A stretch of 64,000 bases of DNA from Adiantum capillus-veneris (Eukaryota > Streptophyta > Polypodiopsida > Polypodiales > Pteridaceae), in contig CM043960.1 in the NCBI GenBank assembly GCA_014529385.2, positions 123,965,043 to 124,029,042 of the forward strand, in the 5' to 3' direction. This document shows positions 25,245-36,980 of the stretch, piece after piece (position 1 is the first letter of the stretch; each line of letters opens with the position of its first letter). Position numbers and translations under genes: made by a program. The notes under the pieces were generated by a model that saw only the letters and a list, made by a program, of their open reading frames with translations, did no database searches and had not been told where the DNA came from.

Positions 25245-27030
25245 GGATGGCCAACAATGTCTGCACATGTTTATGATCCGTTTGTTTGTGAACTTCTGAC
25301 AATTGCTGAATTTACTATGGAGAATAAGTTTGCACAAATAGAGTTTTGGAGGATGCTCAATAAGGTGGTTGAAGTCCAAGGGTATGATAAGCCCGAGTTT
25401 AGAGGTTTCATGGCTGATGAAGCAAATGAAAATTGGATAGCAGTTAGAACCGTTTATTTTGGAGGTCCCAATATGGCTATGCCTGCCAAAGAACGATCAT
25501 GTGTGTTCCATTGGGAGAAATCCATGATCCGTCATACTGTGAAGTGCATTAAGCCTTCCTCCCAAGAAGAACACAAGATTAAATGCCGCAATTGGCGAAT
25601 CGCATCGTCAGAGAATCAAGCAAAAATCTGCAAGGGAGAACTTCGTCGCTATTGGAGAGCTGGGCATGCTATTGATGGAGAGGTTTCATGTCTAGAGACT
25701 TGGTTGGCTTGGTGGGATGTCAGAGTTTCACATTGGGGAGGACGATTTGTTATGCAAGATGAGTCTGGCATTTTTATCGCTAACACTAACTTGTCTAAGA
25801 GCAAACATGCTAGCATGTGGGCATGCTTGGGTTTCAAAGACAAAATTAGTTTGTATGAAGCTGCAGGGGCAGACATGGCAATGGCAGTGCTACAAAGTGT
25901 AAAGTATAATACTTACCTTAAAGGTGCAAAGACATGTAGTGGTCAGGGTATACAAGACCTTGCCCAGAGATTCTTTAATCGATCGTCCACAGCTTCGGGT
26001 GCTACAAAATTGGTCAATCTTGCTCACTCTTCGATGAAAGAAATGGGTTTGCAAAGTCAAGAGATGAATAGGTCATATAGTAGGGAGAAGAGTGTGAAGA
26101 AAAAAAGGTCAATCTTTGTGGATGGTGGTGTTGTGCTAGAGGAGGATAGCCACATACCTGATTTTGTTACAGTTACTGAACACATTAGTGGAAAAAGACA
26201 TGCAAATGTACAAGGGGATACAAAATATTGGCCAGAGGTGAAAGTTGCAAAGACGGTATGGGCGATTAGGAGAACTGAACCCAGACGTACGATGACATGT
26301 TTTGGGATTTTGCAGGATCAAACAGAGAGATGTGGAGGATTCATTAATGAAGGCTCTAATGACATTAAGAGAGGGATTGCAGCACCTTGTTTTTGGGGTC
26401 GGAGAAAATATCCCTCATCTGGGTCAAATCCTGGGGGGATAATAGAGGGTTATGTTTGGTTTTGCAATGCTAGTAATTTGCACACATGGAAAATTCATGA
26501 CATGGTGGTGGGACCACCCGGACCTGCACCAAACGTTTGGAGTGTTGTTGAGGGCACTAATCTTGTGCCATATGAGGCATAACAACTACAAGCTAATGGA
26601 TTTGTCCTTCATCAGCAACATGGAGCAAGAGGTGTAGTTCTGAATGGGGGGATTCGAGATGCAAATAGAGTTCCGAGTGCCTTTCGACCAAGATATAGGG
26701 ATGGCAAGGTTGTCAAGTGGCGATCCAAATTAACAAAGGAATTTCAGACGAGAATTGATTTGGGGAAATGCTTGGTGGCAGAATTGATTAAAGAAGTTAT
26801 TATTGTGTGCAATGAAACACATGTTTTCTATGTTGGCACAGAGGGCTCAAGGATAAAGGGAGTTTCATACTCTGTGACATTATCAGACTTTCCAAGGTGA
26901 ACTTGCGAAGATTTTTAGAAGAGAGAGTCCAAGAGGCTAACATATGTGCCATGCAAGCATATATACTATGTGTTTCTTCATGTTCTAGGTTTGGACTCTC
27001 ATGCCCATGAGAGTCCAAACCCATGAGAGC
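25245..27030 (+). pseudogene. MULE-type transposase with SWIM zinc finger, 5'-truncated
   Basis: A 450-codon open frame (25230-26582) continues in the same frame after a TAA for another 130 or so codons. The N-terminal part has FRGFMADEANENWIAVR and CVFHWEKSMIRHT, motifs of a plant MULE-like DDE transposase family. The far end carries a SWIM-type pattern: 'stop-T-C' at 26898-26906 (first Cys codon now TGA), then C-K-H at 26952-26960 in VPCKHIYYVFLHVLGL. In-frame stops lie at 26580, 26898 and 26916. The N-terminus, including the first catalytic Asp, is absent and is replaced by a MITE copy. The MULE assignment rests on the SWIM finger and the FHW region. It lies head-to-head with the ParB-methyltransferase gene, 420 bp away. 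Terminal inverted repeats were not found. Confidence 0.7.
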
Positions 27031-27160
27031 CCATGAGTTCATGCACCAAGCGGCTTTGACAAAGGTAGAGCTCTTTCAAGCTCTTAGTGGAGTACAACTG
27101 AACAAGCGGCTTTGACAAAGGTAGAGCTCTTTCAAGCTCTCAGTGGAGTACAACCGAACA
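26983..27160. repeat. Palindrome and 56-bp tandem duplication at the transposase end
   Basis: The arms GGTTTGGACTCTCATG and CATGAGAGTCCAAACC face each other around 26988-27021 with almost no loop. Two copies of a unit of about 56 bp starting 'agcggctttgac' follow (about 27049-27104 and 27105-27160), differing at two C/T positions. In one frame the unit encodes a segment like the transposase C-terminus (QAALTKVELFQALSG). Confidence 0.75.
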
Positions 27161-27652
27161 CGCAGCAGTAGATCAAGTTTTGTGCTCTAAAGTTTTTGTA
27201 TGTCATTGTGGGGTTTTTGTCAATCTATGATGGCCCCTATAGCCGTGCCTCTGGGTGTGAAGGTTTTGCACTATATGTGTTTTGTGGTCCTATGATGAGC
27301 CTTGTTGTGCGAGAGAATATCTAAGGTTTTGAGCAAGTTTTTGAGATGTACCAATGAATTAGATGTGGATGTATGGTTCTTTTATTTGAAAAAAATAAGA
27401 TATGACTGGTTCATTTTACTCCTCTATGTTGAATATCTGAACTATTGCAATATTGATATGCTTTTTTTATATTGTATATATTCGCTCGATTTCCTGTTCG
27501 CTCGGAAGTATTTGCTCGGGGTTAGGGATTCCTCATGGTCTAGGAACTCATGGAGTTAGGTTTAGCCAGTGTGGAGAAAAATTTAGTAGGGTCCCTCTCA
27601 CTCATGTCGCTGAGTGTTTACGGTTATCTCCACACACACTCATGTCACTGAG
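27161..27652. other. Unassigned stretch
   Basis: No gene is recognised. It presumably holds the 3' flank of the MULE remnant. 'cactcatgtc[ga]ctgagtgt' occurs twice (about 27600 and 27640). Confidence 0.4.
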
Positions 27653-27699
27653 TGTAATCTACTCAATTATCCACTAAGCTACGTCATATTTCCTAACAG
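27653..27699 (+). mobile_element. Fragment of the copia LTR 3' end
   Basis: 'taatctactcaattatc', then 'agctacgtcatatttcctaaca', matches the last 47 bases of the solo LTR at 22270-22990 with a few substitutions. Confidence 0.75.
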
Positions 27700-28201
27700 T
27701 TATGGGCCCTAGTGTTTAGCAAAGGCTGATTTGGAGCGGCATGCACATTCATGAGATTAGTAGATTCTAAAGCATTTCGCACTATATGTGCAATATCTCT
27801 ATGAGACTAATTGTAGATCTACCAATCACCAATAGAGGTCATGGCTCGATTTGGCTCTCTATGTATTTGCACTCTATTTCTATTATCAACCCAGTATTTA
27901 CTTAATCTCTTTGTGCATTGAGTCTCCTAATTGTGGTTAGTATGGTTGCACATGATGCTCTCATCATTATCATGAATGCAAGCCTAATCTATCGACCCTA
28001 ATCTATGTACTTATCAAGTGGTATCAAAGCAAAAATAAGGTCTAGCACTTCCTAGCCTCATTAGTCTTGGTTTTGGGTGTTTGTAGATGCATAAATCTCT
28101 TTGCTAGATCATCTATGCACTCTCTCTCTTGCTTAGATGATTGTCATTCAAATCCTCTTGCATTGCACTTAGGTTTTTATGGTACAATTGGATTGTTGTT
28201 G

Positions 28202-28203
<2 letters not shown>

Positions 28204-28270
<67 letters not shown>
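28204..28270. repeat. (TG)n microsatellite
   Basis: Uninterrupted TG dinucleotides within the leader of the gag-only element. Confidence 0.97.
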
Positions 28271-28272
<2 letters not shown>

Positions 28273-29240
28273 CATTGTGTTCAAATCATGAGCCGATTTT
28301 TTGAGCTTGTAATTGCCTCAAATCCCTTGCTAAACATGTGTGTGAGTATAGAATTTCTCAATATCGCTCTAATGAGCTATAGAATGCTCTAATTGGGTTT
28401 GTTTTGAGCCTTTTTAGCTCTCGGCCAATTGCAAAAACATGCTTATTACCTGCGAGCTCAGCTCTATCGACAAGCAACTACTAAAGGTGCCTTGGCCTAA
28501 GGCGATGACCTTGACGTTGGGGCCCATGGTGGGGTCGCGTGGTCAAATCATCGCTTCCTTTTGAGGGGGTATGTGGTGGAACTCAAGTAACATTAAATCC
28601 AACTTAGCACCACTGGTCGGGACCACTAGCAATGTTGCATGCACTCTACCTCTCATTCAAACTTGCCACCCCATACGACCCCTTTTTTGAATGCCTTTTT
28701 GCGGTCCAGAATCCTTCGTTCACACGCCTCTCGGACTTGGAGATCAAAGGTCCACTACCCCGCATTCACACGGCTCCTTTACACCACAATAGTAGATATT
28801 CCCACGGGCATTAAAAAAACTCCAAGTTCTCACCCTTTTTTTGGTTTTTGGCAAGTGTTCTCACACAGCAGCCCAGAATCCTTCCTGTTGGGGGCATTCT
28901 CGCAGCTTGCAAGCCTACCTTATCTGGTCACTAGAGGAGCCTCTATCCCCACAAGTGATTTGGTTGCTTATCCACCACAATAGGGCACTCACACGAGAAT
29001 CTCTACCACACTCTTTTTATCCCCATCAATTATCTTTACGTGTTCTTCCCAAATAGTAACCCAAAGCTTTGTAAAGTCTACCTCAAAAGAATTTCCCGAG
29101 CTTCAATTTTTTTGTGTGTGAAGAGGAGCTCCATAAAGTGGAGAGTGGCTTCACAAGAATATCAATTTTGTAAAATCGTCGCACGAGGATAAGACACTGC
29201 CCCAAGTTGGGTAAGACCTTCCTCTCACACACTTCTACGA

Positions 29241-29990
29241 GTGCACCATTCCTGTTACATGCATTTTGGGGGGTGCACTACGGGCAAGGATAATCTCATG
29301 GTTTTTGAAGGCCAAGGATTCCACACTTGGAAGATAAAAACCAAGGGGTATTTAATGAAGAAGCAGATGTGGTCCACGGTCAAGCCATTGGGAGAGGAAG
29401 AGAGAATCGGGACTAGAGACTCTCACACACAATTCATAGCACGGGATGAGAAAGATTTAGGAATCCTTCTCACCGCTGTAGGGGATAATTACATCCACTA
29501 CCTAAATGAATGCAATATTTCATATGATGCATGGGTCACGCTTGAAAAGTATTTTGGATCCATAGCCAAACACTCCAAAATCTCTCTCAAAATTCAGCTC
29601 TATGGTCTTACCATGAAACCAAGAGATGATATTTCTTCTCTTGTCAACCAAATGAAGAGCATATGCACCCAATTGGCATACATAAAATGCCCGGTGGAGA
29701 ACGAAGACCAAGTAGCTATTCTACTCAAAGCGGTATCGGATGAAGATTATGGTCAGATTGTGAGAGTGCTCAAAATAAAGGAGCCCGTACCAAACCTAGA
29801 GGATGTCATTAACTCGCTCCAAGAACACGAGAAGAAGATCCGAGATACAAAGACTTTTGGAGGAGCTTTTATTGCTACATCATCAAGGAACCAAACAAAA
29901 CAAAGATGTAAACACTTCAATCGCACCAACCACACATCTGACAAATGTTACACAATCAACCCTTGTGTGCATTGTGATAAAAAATAATCA
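29241..29990 (+). pseudogene. Copia-type Gag (248 codons, broken at the end)
   Basis: The protein begins with an N-terminal block (LMVFEGQGFHTWKIKTKGYL) typical of copia Gag. A helical capsid-like core follows (ISYDAWVTLEKYFG, LVNQMKSICTQLAY, LLKAVSDEDYGQIV), then a nucleic-acid-binding end. The first zinc knuckle is CKHFNRTNHTSDKC, in which the second Cys is Phe. A second knuckle starts with CVHC but is cut by a stop. Removing one base of shift in the following A-run would give the remaining H and C (HGSNWC). Gag normally packages element RNA, but here nothing downstream could copy it, so the element would depend on a partner. Loss of two knuckle positions suggests this copy is dead. Confidence 0.75.
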
Positions 29991-30726
29991 TGGGTCTAAT
30001 TGGTGTATGTACAAAGATAAAGGCAATGTCAACATTACCTGAAGAATCTAATGGAGAAGTTTGCTATGCAGATGTACTTTGATGCACTCAATTTGTTCTT
30101 TTTCTTACACCCTAGTTGCTTACACTTCTCTAGGGGAGGAACTTGTCTCCCCTACAACCTTGTTGACTACCATTTCTCAAGGGGGGGAACACCCTACTGC
30201 CACTACTCTCTAAGGAAGACACTCTTTTGTACACCTAACTAAATGGGAGACTTAGACCCCACTAGAAGGTAACTTTGACATTTGATGTGCTCAGACACAA
30301 ATAGAGGAGGATTGTTACGAATTTGTGCCTAACGCAACACCATGGAGCTCTCCCCCTACTCTACCCTGTCTAGATTCAATGCATCTGCCTACTAGACTTG
30401 CGTACCACTTTTATTTGATGCTTCCATTGACTCCATATGGTACACCCACCCACACATACACTCATGAAGAGGCATGCATGACCTAGAAGACATTTGGGCT
30501 GATTTTGATGCCTACAATCATTGGTGATGTCATTCAAAGCTTTTCCCAAAAGTTTATATAATGGCTCTCTATGTATTTGCACTCTAATTCTATTATCAAC
30601 CCAATATTTACTTATTCTCTTTGTGCATTGAGTCTCCTAATTGTACTCAGTGTGGCTACACATGATGCTCTCATCATCATCATGAATGAAAGCCTAATCT
30701 ATCCACCTTAATCTATGTACTTATCA

Positions 30727-31320
30727 TTGATTAATAGCAATAATGCAAGGAATTGTGATCTCTATTTACCAGTCATTTTGGAGGACTATCTATAAGCGAT
30801 GGGGATACACATATCAATACTATCAGTCAACTAGAGAGGATAGGTAGATTACAAGTGTTACTGTTGTGCTAAAAGATATGCTAAGCGCGTACATTAGCAC
30901 CAAGAAATCCAATTGGGAAGGTTATCTCTCTAGTTGGATTTTGCTTACCATGAGGCAAAGCATGTTGCAATTGAGTTTGTTCCCTTCATGTTTAGGTCAG
31001 GTTCTCAACCTCGAACACCAGTTATGGTGGGATTGTCTACTGATGAGAAATCTTAGTTGTGGTAACTTGTTTAGCATACTCTAGTGAGTCATAACTAGAA
31101 AATACACACTATGTTGGATATGGGTTGGTTTCACCAAACGGTTGCAAAGGGATAATAATGTATCCATATGTTTTTTCTATTTCATTGAACCTCCTCTGCA
31201 CCGTGTTCTAGTCAAGTGAACAATTGGATCCATGAACGATGCCGTTGCGAAAAACATAAGTATCCTTATGAAAATATCACCACTTTTGTTTTTGGGGACG
31301 AAAACATCTCTCCAAGGTGG
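30727..31320. other. Unassigned stretch
   Basis: No gene is recognised. Confidence 0.4.
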
Positions 31321-31324
31321 GAAT

Positions 31325-31480
31325 AATGTCACACCTAGGGTAAGACCGGACAGGCCAAGGGCCAGAACTCACATGTGGTCACAGGGTGCTATATTTTTAG
31401 CAAACTATAAGTCTATATATAGCGAGGGTGGGTGGAGAGTTGCATGTGCTAGTTCCTCACGGTCTCAAAGCTCCTTGTGG
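31325..31480 (+). repeat. LTR-like repeat, third copy
   Basis: Starts TGTCACACCTAGGGTAAGACC and has 'tctatatata' (31412-31421) and 'tgcatgtgctagttcc'. It matches the tandem units at 15250-15480. Confidence 0.55.
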
Positions 31481-32101
31481 GTGTAATGTACAACAATATA
31501 CAATTGTAAATATAAGGATATGTATAAAGTTCTCCCCACTTCCTTCCCCACATTGATAGTTTTTTCAATCAAAAGTTTGTTATCATTAATTTTCTATGTT
31601 GCACTAATGTACAAGGTTTTTCCAATAGTTCACAATTGCTCCAAAGAGGCCAAAAACATTGTGTTGCCATGCAACCCAAATTAACTGGCTTAATCCAATG
31701 GTCCAATATTGCTCAACACTCTACTAAGGCCAAAAAGAATCCATGTGCTGGGCCACACAAAAGAACCTTCTAATAAAAGAAAATGACACACATGCATGAT
31801 GAGTAAAAGTAGGATTTGGCAGCATGAAAATGAAAAGGCAAAAAGTGAAGAATCAAGTTATAGTGCCCATCAACTTGGCACAAAAGCTAAAAAAAGACAC
31901 TTTGTCTTCTCATGAATCCTAAAAATGCTCTTCAAACCATACCCCAAGTCAAAGGTGTAGCACTCATGAACTACAAAGGAAAAGACACTTTTGTCTTCTC
32001 ATCAATCTTGAAAATGCTCTTCAGCCAATACCATAAGTCAAGGTGTAGCACACATGAGGCCAGTGGATGTGCTTGGATGTGTGTGTGTGTTTGGGGGGAG
32101 G

Positions 32102-32104
<3 letters not shown>
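31481..32104. other. Unassigned stretch with a tandem duplication
   Basis: Two copies of a unit of about 85 bp lie at 31892-31979 and 31980-32060 ('aaagacac', 'tgtcttctcat', 'aaaatgctcttca', 'aggtgtagcac'). No gene is recognised. Confidence 0.6.

Positions 32105-32136
<32 letters not shown>
32105..32136. repeat. (GA)n microsatellite
   Basis: Uninterrupted GA dinucleotides. Confidence 0.95.
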
Positions 32137-32138
<2 letters not shown>

Positions 32139-34084
32139 CTCTCTCCCATGACATTGCCAGGCAACTGTTTTTCATCTTTTGTAGTGTGCCACTCTTGTAC
32201 ACATTGAGCTCTTTCCACCACACAGTGCGCAAGGAAGATTCACAGCATTCTCCTTACTTCGAGAGAGAATTTGCATGCCCATTCATGGGATCTACCACAC
32301 TAGCCTGCACACGTGTGAGGTGTGAATCTACGCATGTTTCTGGCAATCTTTACAACACACATAGCATCCACCACAATGGCAGCTCTTATTCAGACATGCC
32401 CAACAATGTAACATCCAAACTCCCACTGGCTTTAACCTTCAGCATACACCTACATGAATCAAGGATAAGCCCAGGCTCACCTTTAAAGGTGAGTGCAAGG
32501 GAGAGACTCATGGTATTCATCCATTAGACAATATAACCATCAGCTTCATCATGCGTAGTATTGACTACCAACTTCCAACTAGCGTCAACAGTGCACAATA
32601 GTGGATGTAAACCTCGGTAGCAGTATACGCTCACATGCGCACACACGCGCCCGCACACACACACGCACACTACATCAATACCATGATCAATGTACTGAGT
32701 TTCTTGTCCCGATGTATAGGGTAATTGGAACGAACCTTCATGTTGATTAAATTATACAAGAATGATAAGAATACATAAATGTTTGAGCAAATAGAGCCAG
32801 GACATGGTGTTCTTTTGTATCCAAGTAATTGATTTAAAACAGCAACACAGACACACACATATACATCAATACCAAGATCCGTGTTCTAAGTTTCTGACAT
32901 AAATCTAGAGATGCGAGGCAGACGCACGGATATTTATATCGACGTTTCAAGGCAGACTCAACCAAAATGAACGCTAGCACTACAATAAGTATTAAATAGG
33001 AAGTACCAAAACAATTTGAAGGTAGCTGATAGGTCATAAGCACCACAGAAGATAGAAAAAAATAACATAGTGTCAACAATCCGAACTTGGACCAAAACTC
33101 GGACCACAGAAGATAGAAAAAATTAGAAGTGTCAACAATCTGAACTCGGACCAAAACTTCCCAAGGTGAAGTCTGCTTTATCCATCCACAAGCAGCACTT
33201 GCATGCATGAGCAATACTCTTTCAAACTTCAAAGAGGATCTTTTCCCCATCCAATCAAGCCTCAGCGGACTTTTACACTCAGTTATACCAAGTTCCCAAC
33301 TGCCCTCTAAAGAGCTTCTAGGGGTGAAACTCCCAACAATACCATTCTTTACAAACTATCTGCACGCTTTCATTACAACTGTCAATAAAGGACCAAAATA
33401 AAGAAAAAACATAACAGTGAGGTAGAAAGCCCCAACCTGCTTGTTTGTTGCCTGAATTAGTATACAAAAAGTGCAGATATGTAATCAATTTGACAAATAT
33501 CTGTAAGTAGGAAATATACAACACCCATAAGTAGTTACGCCTACCATCTCTGTGGTACAAAGTCCACAAGAACATTACTGTTGATCCTCATTAGTAATGG
33601 CAAACTCAATGAGATGCACTTACATTATCCGCCATTGGCCTGCATTTGACAGTTTGCCCATGGACCATGGCCATTGTGTTCAAGAACATTTCTTTGAGGC
33701 TGGCGTAGAAAGAGGGTGCGATCATTCAGCCCCAGCAAATCGTATCTGCCACAGAACCACCGTTGTACGACCATCTCCTTCACGGGCCTTCCATCCTTGG
33801 CGCAACAATATCCCCCGTGTACGTGTACACTCAGCACTATTGGAAGTAAAACAAACATCACTTGCCCCTACATAGAAACCCCAGACGATTCCTTGTCGTC
33901 CTATGTACCATGAATCAAATTCTTTAATCATGGCAGACTCGACGTTCCCGTCCAACGCACAGAGCCATGGCTTTGAACATGTGTCCTAATCTATTAGCTG
34001 GAGCCTGGAGTGAAGCTCCAACTGAGAAACTTTTCACATGCTGTACATGAGTCCAGAAGTAATTTCCAATGCAGAGTAGCTAAG
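32137..34084. other. Downstream flank of the F-box/kelch gene
   Basis: No second gene is recognised. A tandem duplication of about 60 bp lies at 33042-33103 and 33104-33162 ('ccacagaagatagaaaaa', then 'gtgtcaacaatc'). Alternating (CA) and (GC) words lie at 32638-32668. The part nearest 34084 must include the 3' UTR of the minus-strand gene. Confidence 0.5.
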
Positions 34085-36137
34085 CTACGCCTGAAGCACT
34101 TGGCAGTGTACTACATGACTGCCACTCTTGCTTCTCCCCGAAATGTTAGACCAGAGATTACTGACAACACTTTTGAAATGCCCCTTTCCTCCCATGTTTT
34201 CCCACAGCTGTGCGCTGTTGTGCATGTTTGCGACGTCCACAAGCACCATGCTCAAGTTGTTCCTTACAACACACAATTTGCCCCCAAGGGGAACCATTGC
34301 AGCTGCTTCAAATGCCTGAGAGTTGCCCAAATGAAGCTTGCTGTCTACTGATTTGTTCCACAGCCCAGTCGCATGGTCAAATACCCTCAACCTGCACCCA
34401 TCTGGACAATCAAGAGCATACAATCGCCCATTGAGAGACGTACAAGGATTGCGCCAACCAGCCACCATTCCATCGAAAATAGGCGACCAGTGATTTGAGG
34501 CAGGTGAATACACTTCACTCATCACCTGTCTATGGGTGCCAAGCCCTTTGACAAACCATTCCCCTCTGTAAACTACGCCTATGAATGGAACCATAGCTGT
34601 GCTCATGTCCGATATAAAACACCACTTGTTTTTGTTAGGATCAAACATTTCTGCAGACCTAAGAGACCGCTGAATGCCCTCACATTCACCTCCGGCCACA
34701 TACAGGCAATTGTTTATCACACAACTGGCAAAAAAGTGGCGTCGCCTCAGCATCTCTGGGGCATGATGCCACCTGTTAGTTCTTGGACTATAGTATACAA
34801 CCCTCCTCATGGATCCCTTCAACCTATCCTTACCTCCAAATAAAAAAAGGAGGTATCCACACAGGACCGCACTCCCAAAGCCAAGCACCTCCGAATATTC
34901 AGCTGGTATTGGCGGCAGAGGTTGCCACACCTGATATTTGGGGTCAAATGTGTGCCAAGCAACACGTCCATCTCGATCCCGCTTAATCACATAGATCCAT
35001 TCTTCTGCAATACCGAGCTGGATTCTTTGAGAAAAGTAGTAGTTGCTTGTGAGGAGGCGGTACCACTTTCTGCAAACCAGACGGAGTTTTCTATGGAAAA
35101 GACGAGGAACTCGAAGTAAACAGGCGACGACCAAGTCATTAGGGAGGCCTGGGATGAGGTCTGGAGGGAGCTTCTTTCTCTCCCCCTTAGGAACTCTGTT
35201 TCTTTTCGGCTGAATGCTCGGCTTCAAGTCTGGTTGCACACAGTGCCTTGCGCCTGGAACAAGCCTCTTGGCTCCCACTGCTGTGATTGCATCTACTCTG
35301 CAATAACACGCAGATGTATCCACCTGAAACGTGAGAAAAGCTAGAATTAACCAGCAGTAAAAAACCTTTTCAAAACTGTTCCTGTAATGCACAACCAAGT
35401 GCCTCCTCTGCTTGCATGAGAAAACAACTTTGCAGAGAATATAGAGGACTTCCAAATCATGACGAGCATGTCACAACCGTGCCATCCCCCAATTGAACAA
35501 GCTCTTACCCTAATGTCGTACATAAAATGCCATAAGCTCACCACCAGTTACTTGTCACTTGGCAGTATAACTGGCTTATGAGAAGACCCGAGCTACATCT
35601 CAATGACATGATTTGCACCTTATGGAACATATGGGTACCTCTCTGTCCAGGCTGGCAATGAATTCACAGTGCGTTACGAGGATATCCATTCTTTACTGCA
35701 TAAAGCTTAGCAGTTCTTTCCCTGCATACTATTGCTGCTTATAAGCCTGTCCACAAAATGAAGAAGGCTGCCAACCAAGGAATCCTCCAAACCAAGCTGG
35801 ATGTCCCATGCATGGCATGTGCCACAAGTGCGAACATCTCTTCTAAACCAAGCATCCCAATTCACAAGATATGAATGTGATGATGCATTTTATGCAGTTG
35901 AAATTGAGTGAGTACGATGATTCACTCGATCACCATGGCTGCAAACTTATGCAAAATTGCGAAGGCACTCAGCACGGTACGGCAGTTTCGGAACAAGTGT
36001 GTTTGTGCAAAAGATTGTTTAAGTGTTGCTGTATGTGGTATTTCCAGTCGACATATTCTTTGTGCGTACGAAATTTAGAACAACTTAGCAGCACTTTGCA
36101 AGAAGAGTACCAGGGCAGGCTGGAGACCACGATGCAT
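34085..36137 (-). CDS. F-box/kelch-repeat protein, SAGL1 (At1g55270) type
   Basis: Two coding exons: 36137-36111 (MHRGLQPAL) and 35323-34085, joined over a 787-bp GT-AG intron. The TAG at 34085-34087 ends a 421-residue protein, close to the 434 or so of Arabidopsis At1g55270. The short exon is supported because it restores the conserved start of that family (M-x-R-x-x-Q-P-x-L-V-D). The F-box lies at about residues 66-110 (GLPNDLVVACLLRVP, LRLVCRKWYRLL). Kelch-type repeats fill about 150-380 (FGGK, YVAGGECEG, WFVKGLG, RLYALD). The C-terminus SHVVHCQVLQA is the family signature. Such proteins are substrate receptors of SCF ubiquitin ligases in the nucleus and cytosol. The Arabidopsis member is linked to turnover of a cuticular-wax enzyme; whether the substrate is the same here is unknown. 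No lesion is seen. It is the only clearly intact host gene in the window. Confidence 0.93.
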
Positions 36138-36573
36138 GACGCGGGGAAGCAGGGCTCGCCTTTGTATTCTGCCCTCAATCCACCACTCCAGTCTTCAAGA
36201 TCGGATCACATTTGCGCAAATTGAAAATGTACATCGTTTTGCGCACGGTCAGAAAACCTCAATCAAGAGATGTCCGCTGCCATCGTTGCCACACTGAGGT
36301 CGCCTTTCCTTCCCCCGTCTGACTTGCAAGTGCGGAAATTCCCAGTAACGTGAAATGAGCACGTAGAGAGTGGGCAATGTGCGCGTTTCCGGGCTCTTGA
36401 GGAATTGGATGCATATATGGGTGCCCACCACTCTGAGCAGCTCGCTAGCCCTAGGTACGACTCTCTCTCTCTCTCTCTCTCGTCTCAAATACGCAACATT
36501 CTCTCTCCTCTATGCACACAGCTATACTTCGCTTAGGCTTCGCAGAATTCTAGGGAATGGGCCGAACTTCTAG

Positions 36574-36609
<36 letters not shown>

Positions 36610-36610
36610 T
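36138..36610 (-). promoter_or_regulatory. Probable 5' UTR/promoter of the F-box/kelch gene with two (GA)/(CT) tracts
   Basis: Directly upstream of the start codon the minus strand carries a GA tract (complement of 36460-36481) and a CT tract (complement of 36577-36607). GA/CT tracts are frequent in plant core promoters and 5' UTRs. I cannot place a transcription start. Confidence 0.4.
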
Positions 36611-36758
36611 CTCTGAGCAAAGGTGTGCTAGTGCTAGAGCGCGTGTGGGTAGGAGAAACACAAGCTTCAGCTTTTATGCATTTGCTGCTGTGCTGCATCC
36701 TAATGTGACAAGAAAATCAAAACAAATCTATTGATGTCCAAACATCACCACTACTGTA

Positions 36759-36980
36759 CAGTGTTCGGGAAAAATGTGTCTCAGCTTAATATCAATATCG
36801 TGCCGTTTTCAATTTCCAAAATGCCTGTTGACCACAAGGGAAAAGGAGAAATTCCGCCCCAAAATAGAGAAAAATAGTGTAAAAACCTAAAAAAGTAACC
36901 TAATTTTCTAAATTTTCCTCTTGGCAAATTCAAGGAAAGGCATTTTGTATGTTTGGGAAAATGATTTTTCCCGAACACTG
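36759..36980. mobile_element. hAT-like MITE, copy 2 (222 bp)
   Basis: It has perfect 17-bp terminal inverted repeats, CAGTGTTCGGGAAAAAT and its complement. The flanking 8-mers (ctactgta, 36751-36758; ccactaca, 36981-36988) agree at five of eight sites, and all three differences are transitions, which is consistent with an aged duplication. The interior is non-coding and matches the 8490 copy in reverse orientation. Confidence 0.85.

Larger units (their letters stand above)
27845..30726 (+). mobile_element. Gag-only LTR element (TR-GAG-like, copia type)
   Basis: The last 170 bp before 28016 and the last 170 bp before 30726 are near-identical direct repeats (from 'ggctctctatgtatttgcac' to 'tatgtacttatca'). 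The first is followed, after two bases, by the primer site TGGTATCAAAGC (28019-28030). A purine run 'agaggagga' at about 30303-30311 precedes TGTTACG (30313), the probable 3' LTR start (414 bp). The 5' LTR keeps only its end. Between the LTRs lie a leader with (TG)n and one gag gene. No protease, integrase, RT or RNase H is present. Confidence 0.7.

Noticed and set aside
33597..33955. Small protein genes on either strand downstream of the F-box/kelch gene
   Set aside because: Overlapping open frames of 65-90 codons on both strands, without motifs. The region fits a 3' UTR and flank.
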